Assembly (NCBI RefSeq): GCF_003996855.1
Contig: NZ_NRQY01000001.1
Coordinates: 1,497,879-1,561,878, forward strand
Direction: 5' to 3'
DNA from: Morganella morganii
Lineage (GTDB): Bacteria > Pseudomonadota > Gammaproteobacteria > Enterobacterales > Enterobacteriaceae
Length of the DNA: 64,000 nucleotides
Shown: piece by piece, positions 40,449 through 52,636 of the stretch
Numbering within the stretch: the stretch's first letter is position 1
Layout of the letters: the number at the start of each line of letters is the position of its first letter
The notes under the pieces: model-generated
What the model saw: the letters and a program-made list of their open reading frames with translations, nothing else
Database searches by the model: none
What the model was told of the DNA's origin: nothing
Translations under genes and position numbers: made by a program

Positions 40449-40481
40449 AGGTTGATACCTATCGGTTCCGGGTATCAACCT
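40449..40481 (+). terminator. Terminator-like hairpin after cdd
   Basis: AGGTTGATACC (40449-40459) / GGTATCAACCT (40471-40481), a perfect 11-bp stem, but followed by only a short T-run. Confidence 0.65.
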
Positions 40482-40632
40482 TTACGTGATTATTCAATAT
40501 AAATCTATCCCGCCTCTCACTTTCACACATCAGCATCACTAATTTCGTAACAATTACTGTACATATTTTTCAGATAACTTAGGATCAGGACGTCCTGTCT
40601 TAAAAATGTCAATTGGCAAAGAGTAGTCATAC

Positions 40633-42330
40633 ATGGAACTGGAATACGAAAGCAAACGTGCATTATATATCCCGTATGCGGGCCCTATCCTGTTAGAGTT
40701 CCCGCTGCTGAACAAAGGAAGCGCCTTCACCGAAGAAGAGCGCAGTAATTTCAACCTCCACGGCCTGCTGCCTGAAGCGGTGGAGACCATCGAAGAGCAG
40801 ACTGAACGCGCCTATCGTCAGTATTCTGATTTTAAAAACGATACGGATAAGCATATCTACCTGCGTAACATTCAGGATACGAATGAAACGCTGTTCTACC
40901 GTCTGCTCAATGCTCACCTCAAAGAAATGATGCCTATCATTTATACCCCGACAGTCGGGGCGGCCTGTGAGCATTTCTCGGACAGCTACCGCCGTGCGCG
41001 CGGGCTGTTTATCTCTTATCCGAACCGCGCTTACATTGATGATATGTTACAGAATGCCACCAAGCAGAATGTAAAAGTCATCGTGGTGACTGACGGTGAG
41101 CGGATACTTGGTCTCGGTGACCAGGGGATCGGCGGGATGGGCATCCCGATTGGTAAACTCTCTCTGTATACCGCCTGCGGCGGCATCAGTCCGGCGTATA
41201 CCCTGCCTATCGTGCTGGATGTCGGCACCAATAACCAGCAGCGCCTGAACGACCCGCTCTATATGGGCTGGCGTCATCCGCGGATTACCGGCGAGGAGTA
41301 TGATGAATTTGTTGATGAATTTATCAATGCCGTTAAACGCCGCTGGCCGGATGTGCTGTTACAGTTTGAAGATTTCGCCCAGAAAAATGCGATGCCGCTG
41401 CTGGAACGTTACCGCGATCAGCTCTGCTGCTTCAATGACGATATCCAGGGTACCGCGTCCGTCACGCTCGGCAGCCTGATCGCGGCCAGCCGTGCCGCAG
41501 GCGGACAGCTGAAAGATCAGACCGTTGCCTTCCTGGGTGCCGGCTCTGCCGGATGCGGCATCGCCGAGCAGATTATCGCGCAGATGAAATCCGAAGGTCT
41601 GAGTGAAGAACAGGCGCGCGCCCGTATCTTTATGGTGGACAGATTCGGCCTGCTGACCGATAAACTGCCTAATCTGCTGAATTTCCAGAGCAAACTGATC
41701 ACTAAAAGTGACATTATTGCGGGCTGGGATGTGCAGAATGACGCGATTTCGCTGGAAGATGTGGTCCGTAACGCCAAACCAACCGTGCTTATCGGGGTTT
41801 CCGGTCAGCCGGGGCTGTTTACGGAAGAGATTATCCGTGAAATGCACAAAAACTGTGAGCGTCCGGTGGTCATGCCGCTGTCTAACCCGACCTCCCGCGT
41901 GGAAGCCCGTCCGGAAGATATTATTGCCTGGACAGACGGCCATGCACTGGTTGCAACCGGAAGCCCGTTCAATCCGGTGATTTATAAGGATAAAACGTAT
42001 CCTATCTCCCAGTGTAACAACTCCTTTATCTTCCCGGGGATTGGTCTGGGTGTGCTGGCTGCCGGTGCCAGACGTGTGACTGACGGTATGATGATGACGG
42101 CAAGCCGTGCACTGGCTGATTGTTCGCCGATGGTCATCAATGGCGAGGGCTCACTGCTGCCGGATATCGAAGATATCAAAAAAGTATCCCGGATCATCGC
42201 CAAACAGGTTGCCAAGGAAGCACAGATCCAGGGAGTAGCCACCGTGACTTCTGACGGCGCACTCGATGAAGCTATCGAACGCAATTTCTGGCATCCGGAA
42301 TATCGTGTTTACCGCCGGACATCTTTCTGA
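40633..42330 (+). CDS. maeA: NAD-dependent malic enzyme
   Basis: A 565-aa malic enzyme oxidising L-malate to pyruvate, CO2 and [14 protein letters not shown], the Tyr region, [26 protein letters not shown] motif, the metal-binding FNDDIQGTA, and the NAD-binding [10 protein letters not shown] are present. Length equals E. coli MaeA (SfcA). Upstream 198 bp contain the cdd hairpin and AT-rich sequence; no clear operator was recognised. Confidence 0.95.
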   Translation: MELEYESKRALYIPYAGPILLEFPLLNKGSAFTEEERSNFNLHGLLPEAVETIEEQTERAYRQYSDFKNDTDKHIYLRNIQDTNETLFYRLLNAHLKEMMPIIYTPTVGAACEHFSDSYRRARGLFISYPNRAYIDDMLQNATKQNVKVIVVTDGERILGLGDQGIGGMGIPIGKLSLYTACGGISPAYTLPIVLDVGTNNQQRLNDPLYMGWRHPRITGEEYDEFVDEFINAVKRRWPDVLLQFEDFAQKNAMPLLERYRDQLCCFNDDIQGTASVTLGSLIAASRAAGGQLKDQTVAFLGAGSAGCGIAEQIIAQMKSEGLSEEQARARIFMVDRFGLLTDKLPNLLNFQSKLITKSDIIAGWDVQNDAISLEDVVRNAKPTVLIGVSGQPGLFTEEIIREMHKNCERPVVMPLSNPTSRVEARPEDIIAWTDGHALVATGSPFNPVIYKDKTYPISQCNNSFIFPGIGLGVLAAGARRVTDGMMMTASRALADCSPMVINGEGSLLPDIEDIKKVSRIIAKQVAKEAQIQGVATVTSDGALDEAIERNFWHPEYRVYRRTSF

Positions 42331-42354
42331 CGAATAACCGGTGTTCTGCCACTG

Positions 42355-42388
42355 AAAACCCGCCCCCGTGCGGGTTTTATTCTTTTTT
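42355..42388 (+). terminator. Terminator of maeA
   Basis: AAAACCCGC (42355-42363) / GCGGGTTTT (42370-42378), then a T-rich tail. Confidence 0.88.
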
Positions 42389-42437
42389 TCACCCTTGCCA
42401 GCCTTTCACCGCTCAAGTAATCTTAACCTTACGATAA

Positions 42438-43247
<810 letters not shown>

Positions 43248-43254
43248 TATCAAC

Positions 43255-44406
43255 TCATCGGGCAGCCAGTTTATTGGCTGCTTTCCGCCATAACCACTCC
43301 ACCGGCCCCTGAGAAAAGTAACGCAGCCACAAGGTTGAGAACAGGATGTTAATCAGCCACATCAGCGGCACAAACGCCAGCAGTGTCAGGCGATCAAACT
43401 GATTAAAATACCCGAAGTACTTAAACAGCATCACCCCGCACAGCGATTGCAGCAGATAGCTGCTCAGTGCCGTGCGCCCGACCCGCTGTAAACAGGCCGA
43501 AACTGGTTTTAACTGAGGTTGTAAACCGTAAAACAGTGCAATAAGCCCGGTGGCCTGTACCGGCTGTAAAATATCTGCAAGCGGATACCCAACAGTGCCT
43601 AACCAGAAGACGCTCCAGCCGTTCAGGTATTCCATCCACACAACAACGGCCTGCAACAGCAGTGACGGGATCAGCAGCCATGCAGCCAGCCGCCGGTAGT
43701 GAGACAGCGGAAATGTCCCTTTCAGCCAGCCGTTTTTCATCAGCACGGCTCCCAGCAGCATCATCGCCAGTAACTGCCAGCCATACTGAACCACCATCAT
43801 CATCAGCATACCGCTGATAGTGTTTACTCTGTCCATCATGCCTGTAATACCGCCGGTGTTGGCGATCAGTACTTCATAATCCAGCATCTCCTGCGACGGC
43901 TGCCAATACAGCAGTTTCAGCTCACCACCCTCTGATAACAGAAAGAACAGCAGGAACAACCCGGTCAGAATCAGCACCGGCACCAGTGTCAGCCACCAAC
44001 GGGAGGATACATTGTGGATGATCCAGCAGGCGGCAACACCGGTCAGGCTGTACATCAGCAGGATATCCCCGCTCCAGAGCAGCGCCGTATGCAGCAGCCC
44101 GATAACCCCCAGCACCAGCAGACGCGCCATATTCCATGACTGGCTGTAGCGGCTGAGCATCATCAGTGTGGCACCGAACAGCAGTGCAAACATACCGAGG
44201 AATTTCCCCTGAACCAGCACACTCAGCCCCGCCCAGGTGGCGATATCTGTTCCTGACGCTGACGGAGTATACAACGGGTTCATGTATGCCGCGGACGGCA
44301 GCGCGAACCCGCAAATGTTCAGGATAAAAATACCGAGAACAGCCAGCCCCCGCACCATGTCGAGAACATCAATCCGCGCAGAGGCTGGCGTGACAGACGT
44401 ATTCAT
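43255..44406 (-). CDS. yeiB: DUF418-family membrane protein YeiB
   Basis: A 383-aa polytopic protein (about ten helices) of the YeiB/DUF418 family, E. coli YeiB 385 aa. The N-terminal RIDVLDMVRGLAVLGIFILN and C-terminal segments FKYFGYF and GPVEWLWR are characteristic. Function unknown; the fold is related to acyltransferase-3-like membrane proteins. It starts 3 bp after the folE stop, so the two are cotranscribed. Confidence 0.9.
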   Translation of the reverse strand: MNTSVTPASARIDVLDMVRGLAVLGIFILNICGFALPSAAYMNPLYTPSASGTDIATWAGLSVLVQGKFLGMFALLFGATLMMLSRYSQSWNMARLLVLGVIGLLHTALLWSGDILLMYSLTGVAACWIIHNVSSRWWLTLVPVLILTGLFLLFFLLSEGGELKLLYWQPSQEMLDYEVLIANTGGITGMMDRVNTISGMLMMMVVQYGWQLLAMMLLGAVLMKNGWLKGTFPLSHYRRLAAWLLIPSLLLQAVVVWMEYLNGWSVFWLGTVGYPLADILQPVQATGLIALFYGLQPQLKPVSACLQRVGRTALSSYLLQSLCGVMLFKYFGYFNQFDRLTLLAFVPLMWLINILFSTLWLRYFSQGPVEWLWRKAANKLAAR

Positions 44407-44409
44407 CCG

Positions 44410-45069
44410 TTAAATATGACGGGCCGCGCGCAGGAATTCCTGGCGGGTATTCTGGCTGGATTTAAATAACCCGCCCAGTGAGGTGGTGGTGGTGGTACTG
44501 GTCGCATCACGGATACCGCGCGCTTTGACACAATAATGCACCGCGTCAATGGATACCGCCACATTAGTGGTGCCGAGCAGGGTTTGCAGCGCCAGTAAAA
44601 TCTGCTGTGTCAGCCGCTCCTGCACCTGCGGACGCTGGGCAAAAAACTGCACAATCCGGTTAATCTTCGACAGCCCGATAACCGTGTCTTTCGGGATATA
44701 TGCCACGGTGGCTTTACCGTCGATAGTGACAAAGTGATGTTCACACGTACTGGTCAGCGTGATATCACGGACCGTCACCATCTCATCGACTTTCATTTTA
44801 TTTTCAATCAGGGTGATCTTCGGGAAATTGTGATAATCCAGCCCTGAAAAAATTTCATCCACATACATCTTCGCGATACGTTTCGGGGTATCTGCCAGAC
44901 TGTCGTCGCTCAGGTCGAGATTGAGCAGCTTCATAATTTCTGTCATATGCGCTTCAATCTGTACCTTACGGGTTTCCGGCGGCAGTGTCTGCTCCCGTAA
45001 TGGTGTCTCCAGCCCGCGTGCGATCAGCGCGGCGTGGACAAGTTCTGCTTCCCGGCTTAATGATGACAT
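44410..45069 (-). CDS. folE: GTP cyclohydrolase I
   Basis: A 219-aa enzyme that converts GTP to dihydroneopterin triphosphate, the first step of folate synthesis. The zinc ligands lie in STCEHHF (about 110-116) and HYCVKARG (about 180-187); SKINR is present. Length is close to E. coli FolE (222 aa). The 225 bp upstream, to the microcin-like gene, hold no other recognisable element. Confidence 0.96.
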   Translation of the reverse strand: MSSLSREAELVHAALIARGLETPLREQTLPPETRKVQIEAHMTEIMKLLNLDLSDDSLADTPKRIAKMYVDEIFSGLDYHNFPKITLIENKMKVDEMVTVRDITLTSTCEHHFVTIDGKATVAYIPKDTVIGLSKINRIVQFFAQRPQVQERLTQQILLALQTLLGTTNVAVSIDAVHYCVKARGIRDATSTTTTTSLGGLFKSSQNTRQEFLRAARHI

Positions 45070-45294
45070 ACCTTCTCCGACTATTTTTCAGGTGACTCCC
45101 GGTGCTGTGTTGCACCCGTCGGCCGGTCAATACCCGCCGCCCTGCTATTTTAGAGCAATACGCCGTTTTGTTAATCCATTTTGTGGTTTTGGTGATGAAA
45201 AGTTTGCACCGGAAATCCCTGTTAATACTACGGATATCAGCCGGAAAGAAAGTAACAAAAACATTTACCGGAAAAACGCCGGATAACAGACGTG

Positions 45295-45483
45295 TTACAT
45301 AATCTCATAACGGGTACGGGAAATATTCTTATAATCAGCAAAAACAATCTCTTCGCTGCCAGAAGTAATATCAGAAATAATCACGGCACTGATATTAAAC
45401 ACAATACCGGCAAGAACCGTTCCGGCAGAGATAAGCCCGGCACCTGAAACAGACAATAATTGTTCCTGATTTAATTCCTTCAT
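45295..45483 (-). CDS. Putative class II microcin precursor with double-glycine-type leader
   Basis: A 62-aa peptide. Its first 15 residues, MKELNQEQLLSVSGA, follow the double-glycine leader pattern of class II microcins (colicin V: MRTLTLNELDSVSGG, also 15 residues), with hydrophobic residues at -4, -7 and -12 and Gly-Ala before the cut. Cleavage would leave a 47-residue core starting GLISAGTVLAGIVF, with a hydrophobic first half and a polar C-terminus. GAGAGG lies eight bases before the ATG. A membrane protein gene ends 14 bp upstream on the same strand, the order of cvi-cvaC. The cassette is clearly more AT-rich than its neighbours. No exporter with a C39 peptidase is in this window. I know of no described homologue. 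Confidence 0.68.
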   Translation of the reverse strand: MKELNQEQLLSVSGAGLISAGTVLAGIVFNISAVIISDITSGSEEIVFADYKNISRTRYEIM

Positions 45484-45497
45484 AATTAACCTCTCAA

Positions 45498-45719
45498 TTA
45501 TTTAAATATTAAGTGCAGTATCTTTTTTATCAGAACATAAAATCCCAAATAAATAACAGGTATAAGAAAGACATCTGTCATGACATTGTCCGGTCTGACA
45601 ATTCTCAGTGACGAGCGAGTCACCATCAGAGATGTCAGCACCATACTGATATTCATGGATATTAATCTTATATCTTTCAGATCATTGATTGCCTTCTGAA
45701 AAATATTGTTTTTTCTCAT
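45498..45719 (-). CDS. Putative microcin immunity protein
   Basis: A 73-aa basic protein with two hydrophobic stretches, about residues 20-36 (SMNISMVLTSLMV) and 48-71 (VFLIPVIYLGFYVLIKKILHLIF). Size and topology resemble microcin immunity proteins such as Cvi (78 aa). GGGGGAG stands nine bases before the ATG. It is the first gene of a two-gene unit with the leader-bearing peptide. The assignment rests on context; no sequence family was recognised. The 174 bp upstream are very AT-rich and probably hold the promoter. Confidence 0.55.
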   Translation of the reverse strand: MRKNNIFQKAINDLKDIRLISMNISMVLTSLMVTRSSLRIVRPDNVMTDVFLIPVIYLGFYVLIKKILHLIFK

Positions 45720-45893
45720 GAAACAAGACTCCCCCTGTTATTTTTCATAACAATGACTTTATGCCCTGAAAATTAAATAAAACATAAACCGGTTAAGTTA
45801 TAAAACCGTTTTTTTAGTTGTCTGTTTTTTATTTTTAACAACTAATAAAGATAACAGAATTAATAAATAATAACCCTGTTATCCCTGAGATAA

Positions 45894-47039
45894 TTATTCG
45901 TTTATATCACTACGGTCACGGAAAATCAGCAAACCACCGATAATCAGTGCTGCAAAGGCTACCCACAGCGCCGGTTCCAGTTTGCCGGTAAAATACGCGG
46001 AGACAGAGGATACCAGCGGACCGCCGAGTTGCCCGACCGCATACCAGGTGGTCAGCAGCCCCGCCATATAGCGGCCGTGCCCCGGTGCCAGCTGCACCGC
46101 AGCCATCAGGCCGCCGCCGACCAGAAACGCACTGACTGTCAGACCACTGATACCGGGCATGACTTCCGCCGCCAGAATACCCGCAGCCTGTGCCCAGAGG
46201 GTGATTGCCAGCCGCCGCTGCGGCGTGAAAAAACGCCGTGCGGCAATCGCGGCAGCGATACCGGCCACGGCTGCGACCCCGAATACCGGCCAGACAAACT
46301 GAGCAAACAGGCTGCCGGAAAAACGTGCCGCCGCCATCTGCGATAAAAACGTGGCCGGCAGAATATAGCCGAACCCGGCCAGTGCGTAACTCCACAATAA
46401 ACGGCGGATTTGCGGTGTCATCACCGGTTTACTGTGCGGGGAATGGCTGCTGTTCAGTTCCCCGGGGCGCGGCAGATAGCGGCTGACATACAGACTGAAT
46501 ACCAGTGCCGCCGCGCCGTAAATCCACCAGCCCTGCGAGGCGGTCAGAGATAAGCCCTGAATACCGATTGCCGCCAGCCCGCACAACAGAATCCCGGTGC
46601 CGGTTCCGCCGTAAACCGCGACACTCAGTGCCGGACGGTTGAGTTTTGCCAGCGCATCATTGGTCCAGGCAGCAGCTAACACCAGTGTCCAGCCGCTCGC
46701 CCAGCCGATAAAAAAGCGTGCGATACTGTGCAGCACCGCACCGGAAATCACCGCCGAGAGCAGTGTGATAATCACCGCGCCCCATAAACCGGTCCACAAC
46801 CGCAGCTCAATACCGCGTTTTGCCCGCATGGCATCAAAGGACCCGGCAAGATAACCGAGATAGTTCCATGCGGCCACAATACCGGCGGTTGTCAGATCAA
46901 GCTGATGCTCATCAATCATCAGCGGCACCTGCGGGGTAAAGGCAAACCGCCCTATCCCCATGGCCACTACCAGCGCAAGAAAACCACTGACTGCAATATG
47001 AAGCGCCGTTGTCTGACGGGCGGAGTGAGATGTCGTCAT
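45894..47039 (-). CDS. MFS transporter, YbfB/YjiJ family
   Basis: A 381-aa transporter with twelve predicted helices. The N-terminal GIGRFAFTPQVPLMI, the WNYLGYLAGS segment and GWTLVLAAAW are typical of the YbfB/YjiJ branch of the major facilitator superfamily. The substrate is unknown. It is transcribed away from moeA. Confidence 0.8.
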   Translation of the reverse strand: MTTSHSARQTTALHIAVSGFLALVVAMGIGRFAFTPQVPLMIDEHQLDLTTAGIVAAWNYLGYLAGSFDAMRAKRGIELRLWTGLWGAVIITLLSAVISGAVLHSIARFFIGWASGWTLVLAAAWTNDALAKLNRPALSVAVYGGTGTGILLCGLAAIGIQGLSLTASQGWWIYGAAALVFSLYVSRYLPRPGELNSSHSPHSKPVMTPQIRRLLWSYALAGFGYILPATFLSQMAAARFSGSLFAQFVWPVFGVAAVAGIAAAIAARRFFTPQRRLAITLWAQAAGILAAEVMPGISGLTVSAFLVGGGLMAAVQLAPGHGRYMAGLLTTWYAVGQLGGPLVSSVSAYFTGKLEPALWVAFAALIIGGLLIFRDRSDINE

Positions 47040-47241
47040 GTGAAATACAATATGTTAATAATTTGTAACACCGTTATACCGAAAGAAGCCTTTAAAATGC
47101 AATAATGACTTCCGGAATCATATCTGTTGCTCACGCTTTTGTGCCATATCATTCAACTTGTGCAGTAAGTCTGCCATAATGCCCCTCTCTTTATTATCCG
47201 TTTTATCTGCGCCCTGCGGGCTCCGGGAGTGAAACAGCATC

Positions 47242-48492
47242 ATGGCTAATCCGACAGAAAGTCACACCTCTTCGTTAATCTCTTTACAGGAAGCACTGGA
47301 TAAGCTGCTCGCGACCCCGGCTGCGATCACCGGGACGGAAACGATCGCGCTGACGGATGCCGCCGGGCGGATCACTGCCGCACCTGTTATTTCGCCTATC
47401 AATGTACCGCCATTTGATAATTCCGCAATGGATGGTTACGGGCTGCGCCTGGCGGATTGGGACGGAAAAACCCCGCTGCCGGTTGCCGGTCGCGCCCTGG
47501 CCGGTGTGCCGTTTAAAGGCGCGTTACCGGCAGGACAATGTGTCCGTATTATGACCGGCGCTCCTGTCCCGGCGGGTGTGGATACCGTGGTGATGCAGGA
47601 AGAAGCTGAGGTATCCGATGCCGGGATCACGTTTACCGCCGGTATTACCGCCGGGCAAAATATCCGCCGTATCGGTGAGGATATTGCACAGCACAACGAA
47701 GTCTTACCGGCGGGCACCAAACTGGCTGCCGCCCAGCTTCCGCTGATCGCCTCCCTCGGTCTGGCAGAGCTGTCCGTGGTGCGCAAACTGAAAGTGGCGG
47801 TGTTCTCCACCGGTGATGAGTTGCAGGCTGTGGGCCAGCCGCTGGGCGACGGACAGATTTATGATACCAACCGCTTTGCGGTTCGCCTGATGCTGGAAAA
47901 ACTCGGTTGTGATGTGATTGATCTCGGCGTGATCCCGGATAATCCGGAGATCCTGCGCGCCACCTTTGCGAAAGCCGATGTTCAGGCTGATCTGGTGATC
48001 AGCAGCGGCGGCGTGTCTGTCGGCGAAGCGGATTACACCAAACAGATTCTTGATGAGATCGGTAAAATTAATTTCTGGAAACTGGCAATCAAACCGGGCA
48101 AGCCGTTTGCTTTCGGTAAACTGAATAACGCCTGGTTCTGCGGCCTGCCGGGTAACCCGGTCTCCACCACGGTGACGTTTTATGAGCTGGTACAGCCGCT
48201 GATCGCCCGTTTGTCCGGTTTCAGTCAGTGGCAGCCGCCGATGCGGTTTAAAGCCGTCGCCACCACCCCGCTGAAAAAATCCGCCGGTCGTCTGGATTTC
48301 CAGCGCGGCATTGCCGGGGTGAATGAGTCTGGTGAGATGGTGGTGAAAACCACCGGCGATCAGGGTTCGCATATTTTCAGTTCTTTCAGCCTCGCCAACT
48401 GCTTTATTGTGCTGGAGCGTGAGCGCGGTGCGGTTACGGCCGGTGAAACCGTTGAAATCGAATTTTTTAACCATTTGCTGAAGAATGACTGA
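47242..48492 (+). CDS. moeA: Molybdopterin molybdenumtransferase
   Basis: A 416-aa MoeA that inserts molybdate into adenylylated molybdopterin, the last step of molybdenum cofactor synthesis. [13 protein letters not shown] near 55-67, the MogA-like domain with STGDEL and [12 protein letters not shown], and the C-terminal domain IV are present. The stop overlaps the moeB start by one base (TGATG). Confidence 0.96.
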   Translation: MANPTESHTSSLISLQEALDKLLATPAAITGTETIALTDAAGRITAAPVISPINVPPFDNSAMDGYGLRLADWDGKTPLPVAGRALAGVPFKGALPAGQCVRIMTGAPVPAGVDTVVMQEEAEVSDAGITFTAGITAGQNIRRIGEDIAQHNEVLPAGTKLAAAQLPLIASLGLAELSVVRKLKVAVFSTGDELQAVGQPLGDGQIYDTNRFAVRLMLEKLGCDVIDLGVIPDNPEILRATFAKADVQADLVISSGGVSVGEADYTKQILDEIGKINFWKLAIKPGKPFAFGKLNNAWFCGLPGNPVSTTVTFYELVQPLIARLSGFSQWQPPMRFKAVATTPLKKSAGRLDFQRGIAGVNESGEMVVKTTGDQGSHIFSSFSLANCFIVLERERGAVTAGETVEIEFFNHLLKND

Positions 48493-49265
48493 TGGCGACT
48501 GAACCCGGACATATTGAACTCAGTGATGAGGAAGCGCTGCGTTATAACCGTCAGATAGTATTGCGCGGCTTTGATTTCGATGGTCAGGAAGCCCTGAAAG
48601 CCGGACGGGTGCTGATCACCGGCCTCGGCGGGCTGGGATGTGCGGCGGCGCAGTATCTGGCAGCGGCAGGGGTTGGTCATCTTACACTGCTGGATTTTGA
48701 TACAGTGTCGCTCTCCAATCTTCAGCGTCAGATCCTGCACACTGATGCCCGCATCGGAATGGCAAAAACAGAATCCGCTGCGATCGCACTGAAAACCGTT
48801 AATCCGCATTGCCGGACTGAAACTGTCACAAAACAGCTGGATTATGATGAACTGGCCATACTGATCCGGTCTCACCATGTGGTGCTGGACTGTACGGATA
48901 ATGTCACCGTCCGCGAACAACTTAACCGCGCGTGTCATCAGCTGAAGATCCCGCTGGTGTCCGGTGCCGCTATCCGTATGGAAGGACAGATTTCCGTCTT
49001 TACCTGGCAGGAGGGGGAACCCTGTTACCGCTGCCTGAGCCGGTTATTCGGGGAAAACAGTCTGACCTGTGTGGAAGCGGGTGTGATGGCACCGCTGGTC
49101 GGCACCATCGGCACCCTGGAGGCGATGGAGTGCATCAAACTGCTCACCGGCTACGGGCAGGTGAGCAGCGGAAAAGTGGTGCTGTTTGATGCCATGCGTA
49201 TGCAGTTCCGCACCATTAATCTTAAGCCTGATCCTCAGTGCGAAGTGTGCGGCTGTAACGGATAG
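48492..49265 (+). CDS. moeB: Molybdopterin-synthase adenylyltransferase
   Basis: A 257-aa E1-like enzyme that adenylates the C-terminus of MoaD. The nucleotide loop GLGGLG lies near residues 40-45; ligands for zinc are CYRC and CEVCGC. It forms the moeAB operon. Its last 44 bp overlap the 3' end of codA on the other strand. Confidence 0.95.
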   Translation: MATEPGHIELSDEEALRYNRQIVLRGFDFDGQEALKAGRVLITGLGGLGCAAAQYLAAAGVGHLTLLDFDTVSLSNLQRQILHTDARIGMAKTESAAIALKTVNPHCRTETVTKQLDYDELAILIRSHHVVLDCTDNVTVREQLNRACHQLKIPLVSGAAIRMEGQISVFTWQEGEPCYRCLSRLFGENSLTCVEAGVMAPLVGTIGTLEAMECIKLLTGYGQVSSGKVVLFDAMRMQFRTINLKPDPQCEVCGCNG

Positions 49266-50526
49266 TCTCCGGTTTATCCAGATGGATCTGTGTGACGGCA
49301 GGCTGTGTTTCTGCTATCACACGGCCGTCACGGACAGAGTAACGCACCGGCACCTGACGGCGGACGGCATCAAATCCGTTTTCCGCCGGCAGGATCAGCA
49401 GGCTGGCACGTTTGCCTTCCGCCACGCCGTAATCCTGTAAGTTCAGGGTGCGCGCACTGTATTCCGTGATCAGTTTCAGCCCGTCATTAATCTGACCATA
49501 TCCCATCAGCTGACAGACATGCAGCCCCATATGCAGCACCTGGAGCATATTGGCGGTTCCCAGCGGATACCATGGGTCAAACACGTCATCGTGTCCGAAA
49601 CAGACATTAATATCCGCCGCCAGCATCTCTTTGACACGGGTGATCCCGCGGCGCTTCGGATAAGTATCAAAACGCCCCTGTAAGTGAATGTTCACCAGCG
49701 GATTTGCCACAAAGTTAATACCGGACATTTTCAGCAGACGGAACAGACGGGAAGTATAAGCGCCGTTATACGAGTGCATCGCCGTTGTGTGACTCGCGGT
49801 AACGCGCGCTCCCATCCCCTCGCGGTGTGCCAGCGCGGCAACGGTTTCCACAAAACGGGACTGCTCATCGTCGATTTCATCACAATGCACGTCGATCAGA
49901 CGATCATATTTCTGTGCCAGCGCAAAGGTTTTGTGCAGGGATTCCACGCCGTATTCGCGGGTAAATTCAAAATGCGGGATAGCACCGGCCACGTCTGCAC
50001 CCAGGCGCAGAGCTTCTTCCAGCAAAGCCTCACCATTTGGATAGGACATAATCCCTTCCTGCGGGAACGCGACAATCTGTAAATCCACCCACGGCGCGAC
50101 TTCCTGCTTCACTTCCAGCATCGCTTTCAGCGCGGTCAGTGTGGCATCGGAGACATCAACATGGGTGCGGACATGCTGGATGCCGTTGGCAATCTGCCAT
50201 TTCAGGGTCTGCCAGGCACGGGTTTTCACATCGTCGTGCGTCAGCAGCGCTTTGCGCTCCGCCCAGCGTTCAATGCCTTCAAATAATGTACCGGACTGGT
50301 TCCAGGCTGGTTCCCCGGCGGTCTGGGTGGTATCGAGGTGAATATGCGGTTCGACAAACGGTGCCGTGACCAGGCCGCCTTCCGCGTCCAGGCTCTCCGG
50401 CAGCACTTCCCCCTCCGGCTGCGGTACAATCGCGGTAATGCGCTGATTATCCATATCGATACGCCACAGACCATCACGATCCGGCAGACGGGCATTAAAA
50501 ATATGTTTTACGGTTTGATTAAGCAC
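49222..50526 (-). CDS. codA: Cytosine deaminase
   Basis: A 434-aa amidohydrolase converting cytosine to uracil and ammonia. Metal ligands are in PHIHLD (about 62-67), [10 protein letters not shown] (about 213-222) and [10 protein letters not shown] (about 311-320). The start is a GTG at 50526 overlapping the codB stop by 8 bp, so translation is coupled. Sequence identity to E. coli CodA is high. Confidence 0.96.
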   Translation of the reverse strand: MLNQTVKHIFNARLPDRDGLWRIDMDNQRITAIVPQPEGEVLPESLDAEGGLVTAPFVEPHIHLDTTQTAGEPAWNQSGTLFEGIERWAERKALLTHDDVKTRAWQTLKWQIANGIQHVRTHVDVSDATLTALKAMLEVKQEVAPWVDLQIVAFPQEGIMSYPNGEALLEEALRLGADVAGAIPHFEFTREYGVESLHKTFALAQKYDRLIDVHCDEIDDEQSRFVETVAALAHREGMGARVTASHTTAMHSYNGAYTSRLFRLLKMSGINFVANPLVNIHLQGRFDTYPKRRGITRVKEMLAADINVCFGHDDVFDPWYPLGTANMLQVLHMGLHVCQLMGYGQINDGLKLITEYSARTLNLQDYGVAEGKRASLLILPAENGFDAVRRQVPVRYSVRDGRVIAETQPAVTQIHLDKPETIRYSRTLRTEDQA

Positions 50527-51766
50527 GGGTCATCTCCGGGTTGGTTGTGCGACGGCGGTTAAGTAACGGATTGAGAACAGCATAGCTTAATGCCCCGCCG
50601 AGAACTGCGTTCACCGGCACAATCCCCGGCAACCAGTGTCCGGCAATCACACCCGCCGCCATCGCCAGCAGCGCGCTGACATTCACATCGCGCATTTTGC
50701 TGCGATCGAAGGTCTCATAACGGTGACGGTACATCAGGTAATCGGCAATAATAATGCCCCCGATTGGCGGGATGGCGGCAGATAAGAAGGTCAGCCAGCC
50801 GACAAAATTATTGTAGAGCCACAGGGCGCACAGTGTGCCGATAAGCCCGTTGATGATAGATAAAGTTTTGCTGGAAAGCCCGGTGATATTGGCAAACCCC
50901 AGGCCGGAAGCGTAAAGCGCGTTATCATTGGTCGTCCAGATATTCAGCCCGAGAACGATAATCGCCGGTAATAACAGCCCCTGGGCAATCATCACATCAG
51001 AGATATCCGCCATACCGAGAGACGCGGCCCCGGCTGCTCCGAAGATAAACATCAGTGAGTTACCGAGGAAGAAGGCGATAATCGCCACCAGCACCGCAAT
51101 TTTCGGTTTGCGGCCGAAGCGGACAAAATCCGCTGTCAGCGTACCGGCACTGACAAACGAGCCGACCACCATGGCGAGCGCCAGATTAAAATCAATCGGC
51201 TGAGCCGGAATCACATCACGCAGTACACTCATACCGCCCATGTCTGTAACCGCCAGGTAAACCGAATAGCTGCCGAGAATGGCAATCGCCGGAACCGCAA
51301 TCACGGAGAGTACAGTCAGTGCGGAGATGCCGAAGAAAACGGTAATGGTCATCAGCACTCCGGAGATGCCGATCAGCCAGCTGATATCCCAGCCTGTCGC
51401 TTTGCCGACCGGAATGGCAAACATGGCCACGCCGACACCAAACCAGCCGACTTGTGTGCCGCCGAGTAAGAATGAAGGGAGCCAGGAGCCTTTGATACCG
51501 AAGGAGTAACGCGCGAGAAGGTGAGTTGTTAAGCCGGTTTTGGAACCAATGAAACCAAGAAAAGCGGTGTAGACACCAAGAAGAAGATTACCGATAAACA
51601 CTGCGAGGAAGAAATCATTAAAACTGAGACCGGTACCGAGCGCACCTCCGGTCCACATACTGGCGGAAAAGAAGGTCAAACCCAGCATTACAAAGGTTAA
51701 TGCCAGCCCGCCTTTCCGCGCGGATATGGGCACAGGCCCATGACTGTAATTTTTATCCCCGGACAC
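50519..51766 (-). CDS. codB: Cytosine permease
   Basis: A 415-aa NCS1-family symporter with twelve helices that imports cytosine. Characteristic segments are [34 protein letters not shown] and [14 protein letters not shown]. First gene of the codBA operon, with a PurR box upstream. E. coli CodB is 419 aa. Confidence 0.95.
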   Translation of the reverse strand: MSGDKNYSHGPVPISARKGGLALTFVMLGLTFFSASMWTGGALGTGLSFNDFFLAVFIGNLLLGVYTAFLGFIGSKTGLTTHLLARYSFGIKGSWLPSFLLGGTQVGWFGVGVAMFAIPVGKATGWDISWLIGISGVLMTITVFFGISALTVLSVIAVPAIAILGSYSVYLAVTDMGGMSVLRDVIPAQPIDFNLALAMVVGSFVSAGTLTADFVRFGRKPKIAVLVAIIAFFLGNSLMFIFGAAGAASLGMADISDVMIAQGLLLPAIIVLGLNIWTTNDNALYASGLGFANITGLSSKTLSIINGLIGTLCALWLYNNFVGWLTFLSAAIPPIGGIIIADYLMYRHRYETFDRSKMRDVNVSALLAMAAGVIAGHWLPGIVPVNAVLGGALSYAVLNPLLNRRRTTNPEMTRA

Positions 51767-51831
51767 AATTGCCTCCTGTTGCTTTTCTCAGGCCAAAAAA
51801 ATCTGACGAATTCTATAGCCGCAAAAAACAA

Positions 51832-51847
51832 AAGCAAACGATTTCGT
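51832..51847 (-). promoter_or_regulatory. PurR operator of codBA
   Basis: AAGCAAACGATTTCGT fits the PurR consensus ANGCAANCGNTTNCNT at every fixed position. It lies 66-81 bp before codB; the E. coli codBA operon is PurR-repressed. Confidence 0.8.
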
Positions 51848-52636
51848 TCACACTTAAAGAGAATTAACGCATGACTGACATTCCGGCTGAAAATCATCCT
51901 GACGCAAAAAACAACAAGGAAGAAACCGGAAATAATACCTGATTACCGCGCCCGTTATTGTCTGCCGGAACACCGGCATCTGCTGCCGGAGAATGAACGC
52001 GATATGACTAATATCCGCCGGCGGACGTTTTCATAAATTAAAAAATAGATAAAAATCAATTTATTAATTTTTTATTACCGGAGACCACAGAATATAACGG
52101 TAAGTCTTACATTACGTCAGAGATATAACGCAGAATCTCATGATAGCTTATTTCTTTTCCGGAATACTGTTTATGTCCCCGGATATGCCGGATGGATGAC
52201 ATTATTTTTTACCGGCCTTTTCCGGTCTGTTATTACTTTATCGTTACTTATCGTTTTTATACATCCGTTTACTTCCCCGTTCAGTTCCCCGGAAAACGAT
52301 CACCGGTAAGGATGTTTTATCCTTATAGCTGCTTTATCATCGTTTTGCTGAATTTCCGGGAAAATACGCTATATTCATTGTCATTATCCTGTTCAACTCT
52401 TATTGCCAAATACAGATAACTCATATATTGTACGCCGCCTGCATTTACCCCAGCGTGTGGTGATGGCCCGTTTATCACTGACGTTTCAGTAAAGTGCGCA
52501 CGATGCAGACGCAAGGTGCGAGGTTTATTGAAAATAAATGCAGACTGACCGTCATCCGCTGACGGCCGGAAAATAAGTGCTGTGCCGGGACGCCATGTCC
52601 GCGGCATGTTTCAGGCTATTGGGAAGGGCTGTAAAA
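51848..52636. other. Long non-coding interval before the APC permease gene
   Basis: About 790 bp without a credible gene. A 23-codon frame at 51871-51942 (MTDIPAENHPDAK...) has only a weak ribosome site. 51940-52030 looks GC-rich and codon-like on the plus strand but has no start. 52040-52420 is AT-rich. 52430-52620 contains short repeats such as TGACGG and GTGCG within 60 bp and may be the 5' leader of the permease mRNA. No known riboswitch was recognised. Confidence 0.4.

Noticed and set aside
51871..51942. 23-codon frame upstream of codB
   Set aside because: Weak ribosome site, low-complexity polar peptide and no recognisable relative; more likely chance.
52192..52607. Frames on both strands before the APC permease
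   Set aside because: Compositionally odd translations rich in aromatic or basic residues, overlapping each other, without good ribosome sites.
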